DNA of 13,053 bases. It comes from Candidatus Limivicinus faecipullorum. GTDB taxonomy: Bacteria > Bacillota > Clostridia > Oscillospirales > Oscillospiraceae. The stretch is taken from NCBI GenBank assembly GCA_018711755.1, contig DVHY01000058.1, forward strand, positions 1 through 13,053, given 5' to 3'. The translations under genes were made by a program, and so were the position numbers. The notes beneath the pieces were generated by a model, which had not been told where the DNA came from, ran no database searches, and worked only from the letters and a program-made list of their open reading frames with translations. Of the stretch, positions 1-9,140 are shown piece by piece; positions within the stretch are counted from its first letter, which is position 1, and each line of letters opens with the position of its first letter.

Positions 1-1
1 G

Positions 2-865
2 CTTTTGGCCATAGGCCAGCAGATACACGAGAAGAGCCCGGAAAAGAGCATCGCCTATATAAAAGGGGACGAGTTCACCAATCAGCTGGTGAAATCCATC
101 AAGGACGGCACCGCAGAGGAGTTTCGCCAGAAATACAGGAACGTGGACCTGTTCCTGGTGGACGATATCCAGTTCATCGCCGGCAAGCAGCAGACCCAGA
201 ACGAGTTCTTCCACACCTTCAACAACATCTATGAGGCGGGACACCAGATAGTCATCACCTCCGACCGGCCGCCCCTGGAGATGTCCATCCTGGACGACAG
301 GCTGCGCACCCGCTTCGAGGGCGGGCTGATGGCGGATATCCAGCCCCCGGACCTGGAGACCCGCATGGCCATCACCCGCAACAAGGCCGGGCAGCTGGGC
401 CTGCTCCTCTCCGACGATGCGGTGGAGTACATCGCCAACAACATCACCGCCAATATACGGCAGATAGAGGGCGTGATAAAGCGCCTCACCGCCTATAAGG
501 AGATACTGGACGACATCATCACCATAGACTCTGTGAAGCGGGCCATAAAGGACGTGATAAGGATAGGCACCTATATCCCCACCCCCGAGAGCATCATCCG
601 GGAGACCGCCCGCTACTACTCCCTGAAGCCCGAGGACCTGAGAGGCCAGAGCCGCTCCAAGAACACCGCCATGGCAAGGCAGGTATCAATGTACCTGATG
701 CGCTCGCTGACAAACCTCTCCCTAAAGGACATAGGCGCCGAGTATGAGGACAGAAACCACGCCACGGTCCTCAGCTCCATACGCAAGGTGGAGGACCTGC
801 TGAAGACCGACCCCGCCATGGCCGGCACCGTGAGGGACATCACCTCCAATATAAATTCTGTCTGA
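2..865 (+). CDS. dnaA: Chromosomal replication initiator protein DnaA (5' end missing)
   Basis: DnaA is the AAA+ ATPase that binds DnaA boxes at oriC, forms a filament, opens the duplex and helps load the replicative helicase. The reading frame is open at the left edge and begins just after the Walker A motif (LLAIG matches the HLLxAIG stretch of DnaA), so domains I-II and the P-loop lie outside the window. Visible parts are the Walker B motif (FLVDDIQFIAGK), sensor 1 (IVITSDRPP) and the arginine-finger box (DDRLRTRFEGGL). The C-terminal domain IV is present with the DnaA signature (MYLMRSLTNLSLKDIG, then RNHATVLSSIRKV), which contacts the DnaA box. The signature reads YEDRNHATV where many DnaA proteins have FGGRDHTTV, a mild variation. 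The TTG at 5 is not a real start. The stop TGA at 863-865 leads directly into the putative origin. The identification is certain; only the N-terminus is unknown. Confidence 0.98.
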   Translation, partial: LLAIGQQIHEKSPEKSIAYIKGDEFTNQLVKSIKDGTAEEFRQKYRNVDLFLVDDIQFIAGKQQTQNEFFHTFNNIYEAGHQIVITSDRPPLEMSILDDRLRTRFEGGLMADIQPPDLETRMAITRNKAGQLGLLLSDDAVEYIANNITANIRQIEGVIKRLTAYKEILDDIITIDSVKRAIKDVIRIGTYIPTPESIIRETARYYSLKPEDLRGQSRSKNTAMARQVSMYLMRSLTNLSLKDIGAEYEDRNHATVLSSIRKVEDLLKTDPAMAGTVRDITSNINSV

Positions 866-948
866 GCTTTCCACAAAGAGCTGTGGGAAAGTTGAAAGAG
901 AGATGTTGAAAGGCCGAGAGCCTCCGCCCCCTGTGGGAAAGCCCTTTT

Positions 949-957
949 TTGTTCACA
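949..957 (+). promoter_or_regulatory. DnaA box (TTGTTCACA)
   Basis: The site differs from TTWTNCACA only at position 3 and points toward the unwinding element. It lies 46 bases upstream of the box at 1004-1012. Binding is inferred from the match and the location. Confidence 0.65.
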
Positions 958-1003
958 AAAACTTCAACATTGAAAAGCCCCTGTTTTCAGCGGCCGGGAG
1001 GGC

Positions 1004-1012
1004 TTTTCCACA
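1004..1012 (+). promoter_or_regulatory. DnaA box adjacent to the DnaA-trio (TTTTCCACA)
   Basis: This is a full match to TTWTNCACA, on the plus strand, ending 10 bases before the first trio triplet. By analogy with B. subtilis, this proximal box would anchor the DnaA filament that then stretches onto the single strand. Confidence 0.8.
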
Positions 1013-1022
1013 AAAAATTTTC

Positions 1023-1040
1023 CTACTACTATCACTACTA
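1023..1040 (+). promoter_or_regulatory. DnaA-trio array of the unwinding element
   Basis: Six consecutive triplets read CTA CTA CTA TCA CTA CTA. On the complementary strand this is the 3'-GAT-5' repeat known as the DnaA-trio, which DnaA subunits engage on single-stranded DNA during origin opening. Five of the six triplets are perfect and all are in one phase. The array follows a full-match DnaA box and precedes an AT-rich tract, as the model requires. Confidence 0.82.
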
Positions 1041-1083
1041 AAAATATTTAGATTTATTTATTATATAAAAAATTTTTTCTTTT
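1041..1083. other. AT-rich DNA unwinding element tract
   Basis: This stretch is almost entirely A and T (one G near 1051, one C near 1079), in sharp contrast with the GC-rich genes on both sides. It directly follows the DnaA-trio array, so it is the likely site of initial strand separation. It may also hold the -10 region of the dnaN promoter (TATATA-like sequence near 1063-1068), which I cannot separate from background here. Confidence 0.7.
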
Positions 1084-1096
1084 AGGAGTATGAGAT

Positions 1097-2203
1097 ATGA
1101 ACTTCAGCTGTGAGAAATATCTGCTTCAGAACGCCTGCGCCACGGCCTCCAGAGCCGCCGCCGGCAAAAGCCCCATCCCCGCCCTGGAGGGCCTGCTCAT
1201 CCAGGCCGGAGAGGATATAAGGGTCACCGGCTACGATCTGAAAAAAGGCATATACACCAGCCTCCAGGCCGATATCAGCGAGGCCGGCTCCGTGGTGGTG
1301 GGCGCCAGGCTCTTCGGAGAGATGATGCGCCGCCTGCCCGACGGCATAGTGAAAGTCAGCTGCGACGTGAACAACAACGTGAATGTGAAATGCGGCAAGA
1401 GCGAATTCAACTTCATGGGCATCAGCGCCCAGGATTACCCGGAGATGCCGGAGGTGGACGCCCTCAACAGTATTTCCCTGCCCAGAAAAATACTGGGGGA
1501 GATGATAAACCAGACCATCTTCGCCGTGTCCGACAGCGACGTGAGACCCATATACACCGGCACCCTCTTTGAAGTGGAGGGGGACGAGCTGACCCTGGTG
1601 TCCGTGGACGGCTACCGTCTGGCCCTGCGCCGGGAAAAGCTGGAAAAGGCCAAAATGGAAAATTGCAGCTTCGTGGTCCCCGGCTCCGCCCTCAGCGACG
1701 TGGAGCGCATCTGCTCCGACAGCGAGGATATGGCTGAGATATCCGTGGGCTCAAAGCATATATCCTTCTCCATAGGCGGCACCGTTGTGGTATCCAGAAG
1801 ACTGGAAGGGGAATTCCTCAACTATAAAAAGTCCATACCCGACAGCTTCAAATATGAAGTGAAGGTGGACAGAGGGGAGTTCATGTCCACTATAGACAGG
1901 GTCTCCCTTATCGTCAGCGAGAAAAACAGCAGCCCCGTGCGTATGAATATAGGCGACGGCAGCATCCACTGCCTCTGCGTCACCCCCATCGGCCGGGCCG
2001 AAGACACCTGCTCCTGCGAAGGGGACGGGGAGGGCCTGGAGATAGGCTTCAACGACCGCTACCTGAAAGACGCCCTGAAAGCCGCCGGAGAGGATGAGCT
2101 GAAAGTCTGCCTCAACAGCCCCTCCTCCCCCTGCATCATCCGGGCCGCCGACGGCGGGGACAGCTTCACCTATATGGTGCTGCCGGTGCGCCTCCACGCC
2201 TGA
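1097..2203 (+). CDS. dnaN: DNA polymerase III beta subunit (sliding clamp)
   Basis: DnaN forms the homodimeric ring that encircles DNA and tethers the replicative polymerase and repair proteins. The protein has 368 residues, the usual length for a three-domain clamp. Diagnostic stretches are the early SRAAAGKSPIPALEGLL, the domain-1 end FNFMGISAQDYPEMPEV, the domain-2 core RPIYTGTLFEVEGDELTLVSVDGYRLALRRE, and the C-terminal YMVLPVRL, which matches the conserved end of the family that helps form the client-binding pocket. The start ATG is supported by AGGAG at 1084-1088, eight bases upstream. It follows the origin directly, as in most Bacillota, and is followed after a 29-base gap by the S4-domain gene. 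Nothing is broken or unusual. Confidence 0.98.
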   Translation: MNFSCEKYLLQNACATASRAAAGKSPIPALEGLLIQAGEDIRVTGYDLKKGIYTSLQADISEAGSVVVGARLFGEMMRRLPDGIVKVSCDVNNNVNVKCGKSEFNFMGISAQDYPEMPEVDALNSISLPRKILGEMINQTIFAVSDSDVRPIYTGTLFEVEGDELTLVSVDGYRLALRREKLEKAKMENCSFVVPGSALSDVERICSDSEDMAEISVGSKHISFSIGGTVVVSRRLEGEFLNYKKSIPDSFKYEVKVDRGEFMSTIDRVSLIVSEKNSSPVRMNIGDGSIHCLCVTPIGRAEDTCSCEGDGEGLEIGFNDRYLKDALKAAGEDELKVCLNSPSSPCIIRAADGGDSFTYMVLPVRLHA

Positions 2204-2232
2204 CAGAAGCATAGGTACCGGGGGACTGAATA

Positions 2233-2454
2233 TTGAAAAATATGGAAAAAATAACTATAGATACCGATTTTATCAAGCTGGACTCCCTGCTGAAATTCGC
2301 CGCCGCCGTGGGCACCGGGGGCGAGGCAAAACAGGCTATCGCCCAGGGATATGTGAAAGTCAACGGAGAGGTCTGCACCATGAGAGGTAAAAAGCTCAGG
2401 CCGGGAGATAAGGTTGAATTCCAGAATATGGAATTTGAAATAGTAAAGGCATGA
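2233..2454 (+). CDS. yaaA: S4-domain RNA-binding protein, YaaA family
   Basis: This small protein (73 residues from a TTG start, 70 from the ATG at 2242) is a nearly stand-alone S4 RNA-binding fold. The typical motif is FIKLDSLLKFAAAVGTGGEAKQAIAQGYVKVNGEV followed by GKKLRPGDKVEF. In Bacillota this gene almost always sits between dnaN and recF; a role connected with ribosomes has been proposed for the B. subtilis protein, but the exact function is not settled. The TTG at 2233 lies 7-8 bases after a G-rich stretch (GGGGGA around 2219-2224). The ATG at 2242 has no visible ribosome binding site, so TTG is preferred but not certain. The stop overlaps the recF start by four bases (ATGA at 2451-2454), indicating translational coupling. 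Confidence 0.92.
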   Translation: MKNMEKITIDTDFIKLDSLLKFAAAVGTGGEAKQAIAQGYVKVNGEVCTMRGKKLRPGDKVEFQNMEFEIVKA

Positions 2455-3551
2455 TAGTAAAGCGCATAGCCCTGAACGGTTTCAGGAATTACGACTTTGA
2501 GACCGTGGAATTTATAGACGGCACCAACGTCATCGCCGGGCAAAACGCCCAGGGGAAGACCAATCTTCTGGAGGCGGTGTACATGCTCTCCTGCGGCAGG
2601 AGCTTCCGCACCCGCTTCGACAGGGAGCTGGTGGGCTTCGACTGCTCCTGGGCGGAGATACTGGCGGACGTGTTCAGCCACGGCCGGGAACAGACCATAA
2701 GCATCAGGCTCCAGCCGGGCCAGGGAAAACAGATAAAGGTCAACTCCGTGAAAAAGAGCGCCGGGGAGCTGAGCCAGGTGGTGAACGCCGTGCTCTTCTG
2801 CCCTGACGATCTGAACATGATAAAGGAGGGGGCGGCGGTGAGGCGGCGGCTCATGGACAACGCCATCAGCCAGATACGCCCCAGATACGCCCAGTATCTC
2901 ACGGAGTTCAACCGGCTCTACGAGCACAAGACCAGGATACTTAAAGACTGGCGGGAAAAGCCCTCATTGCTGGGCGCTCTGGACGAGTTTTCCGATGGGA
3001 TGTGCAGGGCCTCCGCCCAGCTCATCCGCTACAGGGCCTCCTTCGTCCAGCGGCTCAGGGAGGCGGCGGCCCCCATACACCGGGAGTTCTCCGGCAAGGG
3101 GGAGGAGCTGGAGATGGAATACAGGACCGTCAGCTCCGTGAAGGACCCCTTTGCTCCGGTGAAGGAGATATATTACGATATCTCAGAGCACCAGGAGCGG
3201 CACCGCCAGGCGGAGCTGGACAGCGCCCAGTGTCTCACCGGCGCCCACAAGGACGACATAGAGATATATATAAACGGCAGGGCGGCCAGAAGCTACGCCT
3301 CCCAGGGCCAGACCAGGACGGCGGCACTGTCGGTGAAGCTGGCGGAGCGGGAGATATTCCTGAGGGAAACAGGGGAGTACCCCATACTGCTGCTGGACGA
3401 CGTGCTCTCGGAGCTGGACGAGAAGCGGCAGGAGTTCGTCCTCAACCGCATCGGCGGGGGCCAGACCCTGATAAGCTGCTGCGAGGACGAGGGCATCTCC
3501 CGGCGCACCGGGGGCAAGGTGCTCTTTGTGGAAAAGGGCAGGATAAAATGA
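2451..3551 (+). CDS. recF: DNA replication and repair protein RecF
   Basis: RecF is an SMC-like ABC ATPase that, with RecO and RecR, helps load RecA at gaps and stalled forks. The 366-residue length is typical. The Walker A motif GQNAQGKT lies at residues 30-37, just after the conserved N-terminus (KRIALNGFRNY). The family stretch CPDDLNMIKEGAAVRRRLMD is at about 117-136. The ABC signature region (LTGAHKDDIEI, then SYASQGQTRT) is at about 262-290, and Walker B with the D-loop (LLLDDVLSELD) is at 313-323. The ATG overlaps the upstream stop as ATGA, and the end overlaps the next start as ATGA (3548-3551), so it is embedded in a coupled operon. All catalytic motifs are intact. Confidence 0.97.
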   Translation: MIVKRIALNGFRNYDFETVEFIDGTNVIAGQNAQGKTNLLEAVYMLSCGRSFRTRFDRELVGFDCSWAEILADVFSHGREQTISIRLQPGQGKQIKVNSVKKSAGELSQVVNAVLFCPDDLNMIKEGAAVRRRLMDNAISQIRPRYAQYLTEFNRLYEHKTRILKDWREKPSLLGALDEFSDGMCRASAQLIRYRASFVQRLREAAAPIHREFSGKGEELEMEYRTVSSVKDPFAPVKEIYYDISEHQERHRQAELDSAQCLTGAHKDDIEIYINGRAARSYASQGQTRTAALSVKLAEREIFLRETGEYPILLLDDVLSELDEKRQEFVLNRIGGGQTLISCCEDEGISRRTGGKVLFVEKGRIK

Positions 3552-3808
3552 ATTATCTGCATCTGGGCAAGGGCTGGGTGGTGAACACGGAGGAGATAAT
3601 GGCTATCTTCGACCTGGACCTCACCTCCCAGTCCCACCTGACAAGAAAATACCTGAGCATGGCAGAAAAGGCGGGACAGGTGATAAACGCCTCGGAGGAT
3701 ATACCCAAATCCTTCGTCGTCTGCTGGGACGGTAAAAAAAGAACTTTGTATCTCTGCCAGATGGCGGCGGCCACGCTGCTGCGCCGGGCCGAGGCGGGGA
3801 TGCTGTGA
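3548..3808 (+). CDS. remB: RemB/YaaB-type DUF370 protein (extracellular matrix regulator family)
   Basis: The protein has 86 residues. The N-terminus MNYLHLGKGWVVNTEEIMAIFDLD and the later IPKSFVV stretch match the DUF370 family. In B. subtilis the YaaB/RemB member sits at this same position between recF and gyrB and influences matrix gene expression, in parallel with the better-studied DNA-binding paralogue RemA. Its biochemical role in clostridia is unknown. The start ATG lies inside the recF stop (ATGA), so translation is probably coupled to recF. The extension of this frame upstream to 3002 is recF in another frame and is not coding. The family assignment is firm; the function in this organism is an inference from synteny. 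Confidence 0.88.
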   Translation: MNYLHLGKGWVVNTEEIMAIFDLDLTSQSHLTRKYLSMAEKAGQVINASEDIPKSFVVCWDGKKRTLYLCQMAAATLLRRAEAGML

Positions 3809-3823
3809 AATGGAGATTTTTAA

Positions 3824-5754
<1,931 letters not shown>

Positions 5755-5755
<1 letters not shown>

Positions 5756-5763
5756 GGAGGTGA
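5755..5763 (+). promoter_or_regulatory. Strong Shine-Dalgarno site for gyrA overlapping the gyrB stop
   Basis: AGGAGGTGA is fully complementary to the anti-Shine-Dalgarno end of 16S rRNA. Its first base is the last base of the gyrB stop codon, and the gyrA ATG is at 5770, nine bases after AGGAGG. This compact junction favours co-expression of the two gyrase subunits. Confidence 0.85.
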
Positions 5764-5769
5764 GGGAAA

Positions 5770-8298
5770 ATGGCACACAAGAGAGACTACAAGCCTGAGG
5801 ATATCGCCTTTCCCAATCAGGCCATAACCGAGTCGGAACTGGTCAGCGAGATGCAGACAAGCTATATAGATTACGCCATGAGCGTCATCGTGGGCCGGGC
5901 CCTCCCCGACGTGAGGGACGGTTTGAAGCCGGTACACCGGAGGATACTCTACACCCTGTACGAGGATAACCTCACCTCCGACAAGCCCTTCAAAAAGTCC
6001 GCCACCTGTGTGGGCGACGTGCTGGGCCGCTACCACCCCCACGGAGACAGCTCGGTCTACGACGCCATGGTGCGTCTGGCCCAGGACTTCTCCATGCGCT
6101 ACATGCTGGTGGACGGCCACGGCAACTTCGGCTCCGTGGACGGAGACCCCCCGGCAGCCTACCGTTATACCGAGGCAAGGCTCTCCAAAATATCCAACGA
6201 GATGCTGCGGGATATAGACAAGGACACCGTGGACTGGGACCCAAACTTCGACGAGACACGAAAAGAGCCCAGGGTCCTGCCCTCCCGTTTCCCCAATCTC
6301 CTGGTCAACGGCAGCAGCGGCATCGCCGTGGGCATGGCCACCAATATCCCGCCCCACAATCTCAGGGAAGTGATAAACGCCTGCATCTGCCTGCTGGAAA
6401 ACCCGGAGGCGGGGCTTTCGGAGCTGATGCAGCACATCACCGGGCCGGACTTCCCCACCAGGGGCATCATCATGGGCCGCAGCGGCATACGCCAGGCCTA
6501 CGCCACCGGCCGGGGCAAGGTGATAGTGAGGGCCCGCACCGAGTTTGAGGAGCACGGCCAGAACCGCATACGCATAATAGTCACGGAGCTGCCCTACCAG
6601 GTGAACAAGCGGCAGCTGATAAAGAACATCGCCGACCAGGTCCACGACAAACGCCTGGAGGGCATATCCGACCTGCGGGACGAGACCGACCGCAACGGCA
6701 TGCGCATGGTCATAGAGCTGAAGAGGGACGCAAACCCCCAGGTGGTGCTCAACCGCCTCTTCGCCCAGACCGCCATGCAGAGCAGCTTTTCCATAAACAT
6801 GCTGGCCCTGGTGAACAATCAGAGCCAGCCCAGGATACTCTCTTTGAAGGACATCCTGAGCGAGTACCTGAAGTTCCAGGAAGAGCTCATCGTCCGCCGC
6901 ACCAGGTACGACCTGAGAAAGGCGGAGGAGCGGGCCCATCTGCTGGAGGGACTGCTGATTGCCCAGGACAATATAGACGAGGTCATCCGCATCATCCGCT
7001 CCAGTTATGACGACGCAAAGCAGCGGCTCATGGAACGCTTCGGCCTCAGCGATGTCCAGGCCCAGGCCATCTGCGACATGCGCCTTATCTCCCTCCAGGG
7101 CCTGAACCGGGAAAAGCTGGAGGCGGAGTACAAGGAGCTGGAGGAGAAGATAAGCTATTACAGGGAGCTCCTGGCCGACCCGGAGAAGATAAAGGCCGTG
7201 CTGAAAGAAGAGCTGGCCGCCATCCGGGACAAGTACGGCGACGAGAGAAAGACCGAGATACAAGACGTGGCCGACGAGATAGACGTGGAGGACCTTATCG
7301 AAGAGGAGCAGTGCGTCTTCACCCTCACCCACGGCGGCTATATCAAGCGCCTGCCCGTGAGCGAGTACCGCAGCCAGGGCCGGGGCGGCAAGGGCATCAG
7401 GGCCATGGCCACCAAGGAGGAGGACTATATGGACACGGTGTTCACCGCCTCCACCCACGACTATATCCTCTTCTTCACCAGTAAGGGCCGGGTCTTCCTG
7501 AAAAAGGGCTACACCATACCCGAGGCCGGCCGCAACGCCAGAGGCACCAATATCGTCAACATCATACCTATAGACACCGGGGAGGACCGGGAACAGGTCA
7601 GCGCCATGATACGGGGCCGGGGCATGGAGGAGGACTGCTATCTCCTCTTCGTCACCAGAAACGGCACCGTCAAGCGCATGGAGCAGTCCGCCCTGCGGAA
7701 CATCCGCTCCAGCGGCATAAGGGCCCTGACCCTGGAAGAGGGGGACGAGCTCATCACCGTGCTCCAGACCTCCGGGGATGAGAACATCCTCATCGCCACC
7801 AGAAACGGCATGGCCTGCTGCTTCAGCGAAAAGGACGTGCGGCCCATGGGCCGCGCCGCCGTGGGCGTGCGGGGCATAAAACTGAGAGAGGGCGACTATG
7901 TTATAGGTGCGGGCAGCTCCGGCAGCGGGGAGAGCCTGCTGAGCATCACCGAAAAGGGCTACGGCAAACGTACGCTCCTCAGCGAATACCCGGTCCACGG
8001 CCGGGGCGGCCTGGGAGTCATCAGCTACAAGCTCAACCACAAGACCGGCCAGGTGGCGGACGTGAAGATAGTTGGGCCGGGAGAGGATATTCTTGTCATC
8101 AGCGACGACGCCACCATCATCCGCATGGCGGCGGACAGCATATCCCTGCTGGGCCGGGCCACCCAGGGCGTGAGAGCCATGCGCCTGGGCGAGGGCAGCC
8201 GGGTGATATCCATAGAAAAGACCGACAGCGAGACCGAGGAGGATAACGGGGACGCCGCCGGAGAGGACATGGCGGAACAGTCCCACAAGGAGGAATAA
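5770..8298 (+). CDS. gyrA: DNA gyrase subunit A
   Basis: GyrA is the DNA-breakage and wrapping subunit of gyrase. The 842-residue protein has an N-terminal lead of about 15 residues before the conserved ITESELVSEMQTSYIDYAMSVIVGRALPDVRDGLKPVHRR. The quinolone-resistance region reads YHPHGDSSVYDAM: Ser94 and Asp98 match E. coli Ser83 and Asp87, so the common resistance substitutions are absent. The catalytic tyrosine is Tyr133 in YRYTEARL. A GyrA box (QGRGGKG, after EYRS) opens the C-terminal beta-pinwheel, which supports gyrase rather than topoisomerase IV. A very acidic tail (about 25 residues, rich in Asp and Glu) ends the protein. It starts 14 bases after gyrB and is followed three bases later by the next gene. 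Identification is certain. Confidence 0.98.
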   Translation: MAHKRDYKPEDIAFPNQAITESELVSEMQTSYIDYAMSVIVGRALPDVRDGLKPVHRRILYTLYEDNLTSDKPFKKSATCVGDVLGRYHPHGDSSVYDAMVRLAQDFSMRYMLVDGHGNFGSVDGDPPAAYRYTEARLSKISNEMLRDIDKDTVDWDPNFDETRKEPRVLPSRFPNLLVNGSSGIAVGMATNIPPHNLREVINACICLLENPEAGLSELMQHITGPDFPTRGIIMGRSGIRQAYATGRGKVIVRARTEFEEHGQNRIRIIVTELPYQVNKRQLIKNIADQVHDKRLEGISDLRDETDRNGMRMVIELKRDANPQVVLNRLFAQTAMQSSFSINMLALVNNQSQPRILSLKDILSEYLKFQEELIVRRTRYDLRKAEERAHLLEGLLIAQDNIDEVIRIIRSSYDDAKQRLMERFGLSDVQAQAICDMRLISLQGLNREKLEAEYKELEEKISYYRELLADPEKIKAVLKEELAAIRDKYGDERKTEIQDVADEIDVEDLIEEEQCVFTLTHGGYIKRLPVSEYRSQGRGGKGIRAMATKEEDYMDTVFTASTHDYILFFTSKGRVFLKKGYTIPEAGRNARGTNIVNIIPIDTGEDREQVSAMIRGRGMEEDCYLLFVTRNGTVKRMEQSALRNIRSSGIRALTLEEGDELITVLQTSGDENILIATRNGMACCFSEKDVRPMGRAAVGVRGIKLREGDYVIGAGSSGSGESLLSITEKGYGKRTLLSEYPVHGRGGLGVISYKLNHKTGQVADVKIVGPGEDILVISDDATIIRMAADSISLLGRATQGVRAMRLGEGSRVISIEKTDSETEEDNGDAAGEDMAEQSHKEE

Positions 8299-8301
8299 GC
8301 C

Positions 8302-8709
8302 ATGTACGGCAGGAAAAGAGACAGTAAGTCCAAAAATCAGAGCGGTTCCCTTATTTATATCGCAGTCTTTGTGGTGCTGATGCTGCTGTCCGGCGGCATA
8401 AGCGGCCCTCTGCTGGCCCTGATAATCGGTGTGGCAGTCATCGGGGCCGTGGGATATCTGGCCTTCTACTTTGGCAAGAAGTATCTGAAAAACAAGCAGG
8501 AGGGCAGCCCCCGCCCCAGAAGGGCCTACACCAACCACCAGAACCACAAGCCCAGAGCCTATAACCCCGGGGAGATACGGGACCAGGACAATCTCCGCCG
8601 CCTGCAGCAGCTGGACAGCTTCCTGGAAAACGGGCTCATAGACCGGAAGGAATACAATGTGCTCCGGGCCAAGTATGAGCGGTATATGAGGGAAAATGAA
8701 AACAGTTGA
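8302..8709 (+). CDS. Small two-helix membrane protein with SHOCT-like C-terminal segment, function unknown
   Basis: I do not recognise a named family for this 135-residue protein. A short basic N-terminus (YGRKRDSKSK) leads to two hydrophobic stretches at about 16-34 and 36-57, separated by a glycine-rich turn (GGISG), then a positively charged stop (KKYLKNK). A polar, basic linker rich in Arg, Asn, His and Pro spans about 66-92. The C-terminus (about 98-128, LRRLQQLDSFLENGLIDRKEYNVLRAKYERY) looks like a SHOCT short helical domain, with the typical L-x-x-G-x-I-x-x-x-E-Y/F pattern. AGGAGG at 8288-8293 lies eight bases before the ATG, inside the gyrA end. It overlaps rnhA by 14 bases, so it is in the same transcript. 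Its topology suggests both termini face the cytoplasm, but its role is unknown. Confidence 0.85.
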   Translation: MYGRKRDSKSKNQSGSLIYIAVFVVLMLLSGGISGPLLALIIGVAVIGAVGYLAFYFGKKYLKNKQEGSPRPRRAYTNHQNHKPRAYNPGEIRDQDNLRRLQQLDSFLENGLIDRKEYNVLRAKYERYMRENENS

Positions 8710-9136
8710 GATTTACACCGACGGGGCCTGCTCCGGCAACCCGGGCCCCGGGGGCTGGGGGGCCATCCTCCGCTATAAGGGCAGGGAAAAGGAGCTCAGC
8801 GGCGGGGAGGAGCAGACCACCAACAACCGCATGGAGCTCACCGCCGCCATCAAGGCCCTGGAGGCCCTGAAGGAGCCCTGCGCCGTGGAACTGTATTCCG
8901 ACTCCAAGTACCTGGTGGAGGCCCTGGAAAAGGGCTGGGCCGAGAGCTGGCGGGAAAAGGGCTGGGTGAAGTCCGACAAGAAGCCCGCCCTGAACCGGGA
9001 CCTGTGGCAGCGGCTGCTGGAGCTGCTGGAAAAGCACAGCGTCAGCTGCCACTGGGTGAAGGGCCACGCCGAAAACGAATTCAACAACCGCTGCGACGCT
9101 ATGGCGGTTGCCATGAGGGACAGCTTTGCAAGGTGA
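8696..9136 (+). CDS. rnhA: Ribonuclease HI
   Basis: RNase HI cuts the RNA strand of RNA-DNA hybrids, removing primers and R-loops. The 146-residue protein is close in length and sequence to E. coli RnhA. The catalytic residues are visible: Asp9 (YTDGACSGNPGPGGWG), Glu47 (NNRMELTAA), Asp69 (YSDSKYLVE) and Asp134 (NNRCDAMA), together with His124 in WVKGHAENE. The segment WAESWREKGWVKSDKKPALNRDLW corresponds to the basic handle region that helps substrate binding. The start ATG lies inside the upstream membrane-protein gene. The nearest purine-rich site (GAGGG, 8688-8692) is only three bases away, so initiation may depend on coupling with that gene. An RNase H next to the gyrase genes is sensible, since both limit R-loop trouble, but that link is inference. 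Confidence 0.96.
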   Translation: MKTVEIYTDGACSGNPGPGGWGAILRYKGREKELSGGEEQTTNNRMELTAAIKALEALKEPCAVELYSDSKYLVEALEKGWAESWREKGWVKSDKKPALNRDLWQRLLELLEKHSVSCHWVKGHAENEFNNRCDAMAVAMRDSFAR

Positions 9137-9140
9137 TATT

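Larger units (their letters stand above)
866..1096. other. Putative replication origin (oriC) between dnaA and dnaN
   Basis: This 231-base stretch has no credible gene and carries origin hallmarks in the right order. DnaA-box-like sequences lie at 867-875 (CTTTCCACA, plus), 882-890 (minus strand TTTCCCACA), 932-940 (minus strand TTTCCCACA), 949-957 (TTGTTCACA, plus) and 1004-1012 (TTTTCCACA, plus, full fit to TTWTNCACA). After the last box come a 10-base spacer, six in-phase triplets at 1023-1040 and a very AT-rich tract at 1041-1083. This box, trio, AT-rich order matches the DnaA-trio unwinding region described in Bacillus subtilis, which also sits between dnaA and dnaN. Many Bacillota origins are bipartite, with a second box cluster upstream of dnaA; that side is outside the window. 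The dnaN promoter should also lie here, but I cannot place it reliably in the AT tract. Confidence 0.88.

Noticed and set aside
903..1085. 60-residue open frame in the dnaA-dnaN gap
   Set aside because: It overlaps the DnaA boxes, the trio array and the AT tract, and has no ribosome binding site or recognisable protein sequence.
9126..9140. TTG start for the ABC exporter five codons upstream
   Set aside because: The AAGGTGA ribosome binding site lies downstream of this TTG and upstream of the ATG at 9141, so the ATG is the better start.
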